A program made the position numbers and the translations under genes. The notes under the pieces are model-generated. The model was given only the letters and a program-made list of their open reading frames with translations, searched no databases and was not told the DNA's origin. Positions 4,958-5,070 of a stretch of DNA of 5,070 nt are shown piece by piece. The stretch is from Clostridiales bacterium UBA4362. GTDB lineage: Bacteria; Bacillota; Clostridia; TANB77; CAG-508. How positions within the stretch are numbered: position 1 is the stretch's first letter; each line of letters starts with the position of its first letter. Where the stretch lies: assembly GCA_002393975.1 (NCBI GenBank), contig DGSM01000079.1, forward strand, positions 1 through 5,070, written 5' to 3'.

Positions 4958-5033
4958 TGGTCGAGGCGACAGGGATCGAACCTGCGACCTCATGGTCCCA
5001 AACCACGCGCGCTACCAACTGCGCTACGCCTCG
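4958..5033 (-). tRNA. tRNA-Pro (anticodon UGG)
   Basis: The minus strand folds into a complete cloverleaf of 73 bases plus an encoded CCA (4960-4958). The acceptor stem is CGAGGCG with CGCCTCG, and C1-G72 is typical of bacterial proline tRNAs. The D stem is GCGC/GCGC around AGTTGGTA, and the anticodon stem is CGTGG/CCATG with loop TTTGGGA. The anticodon UGG is at 5000-4998. The variable region is AGGTC, and the T arm is GCAGG-TTCGATC-CCTGT. The discriminator base is A. UGG reads proline codons CCN, mainly CCA and CCG. No intron or defect is seen. Its 3' end faces the AT-rich genes at 2616-4878, the side on which elements that use tRNA genes as attachment sites normally lie. Confidence 0.97.
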
Positions 5034-5040
5034 ACGAACG

Positions 5041-5067
5041 ATAATACATTTGAATTTCTCTTCTCAA
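5041..5067 (-). promoter_or_regulatory. Weak candidate promoter for tRNA-Pro
   Basis: On the minus strand, TATTAT (5041-5046) lies at the right distance to start transcription at about the tRNA 5' end, with a possible -35 TTGAGA (5062-5067) at a short spacing of 15. The region also carries an inverted repeat, CATTTGA (5047-5053) and TCAAATG (5064-5070), that touches the window edge. This may instead be a spacer between tandem tRNAs in a longer transcript. Confidence 0.3.
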
Positions 5068-5070
5068 ATG

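Noticed and set aside
1..5070. CRISPR array, insertion sequence or tRNA-end attachment repeat
   Set aside because: No regularly spaced repeats, no transposase or integrase frame, and no second copy of the tRNA-Pro 3' end were found by eye on either strand.

Overview
The window is AT-rich DNA from a bacterium that most resembles a low-GC Firmicute, probably a clostridial or Lachnospiraceae-type gut or rumen species. The evidence is strong AGGAG-type ribosome binding sites, promoters close to the TTGAAA/TATAAT consensus, U-tailed hairpin terminators, a DUF1848 protein, and a tRNA-Pro with an encoded CCA. The placement is inference; no gene here fixes the genus.

Layout, left to right. A minus-strand promoter at the left edge fires out of the window. 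Next come a terminator and a minus-strand four-helix membrane protein (168-758) of unknown function, with a leader of about 100 nt containing hairpins. A plus-strand DUF1848 protein (979-1944) carries a radical-SAM-like CX3CX2C cysteine cluster near its C-terminus. It converges on a small soluble hypothetical protein (minus, 1997-2428), with a hairpin terminator between them. The small gene has a clear promoter and a leader of about 97 nt whose segments can pair in mutually exclusive ways, one of which would hide its ribosome binding site. I consider this the best candidate for something undescribed in the window.

The right half holds three very AT-rich genes for membrane proteins. One, on the minus strand (2616-3329), has a zinc ribbon at each end, two membrane helices and SHOCT-like helical segments. 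It is divergent from a plus-strand anchored protein with a C-terminal zinc ribbon (3536-4150), followed by a two-helix membrane protein with a C-terminal SHOCT domain (4279-4878). The divergent control region contains repeated elements. The window ends with tRNA-Pro(UGG) on the minus strand and its terminator.

Base composition is mosaic. By hand counts of sample lines, 168-758 and 1997-2428 are roughly 33-48% GC, while the DUF1848 gene and the three right-hand genes are roughly 25-30%. The AT-rich trio sits on the 3' side of the tRNA, the usual side for tRNA-targeted insertions, but there is no integrase and no tRNA-end duplication in the window. The genes do not form an evident pathway. The only shared theme is the right-hand trio, which combines membrane anchoring with zinc ribbons and SHOCT modules.
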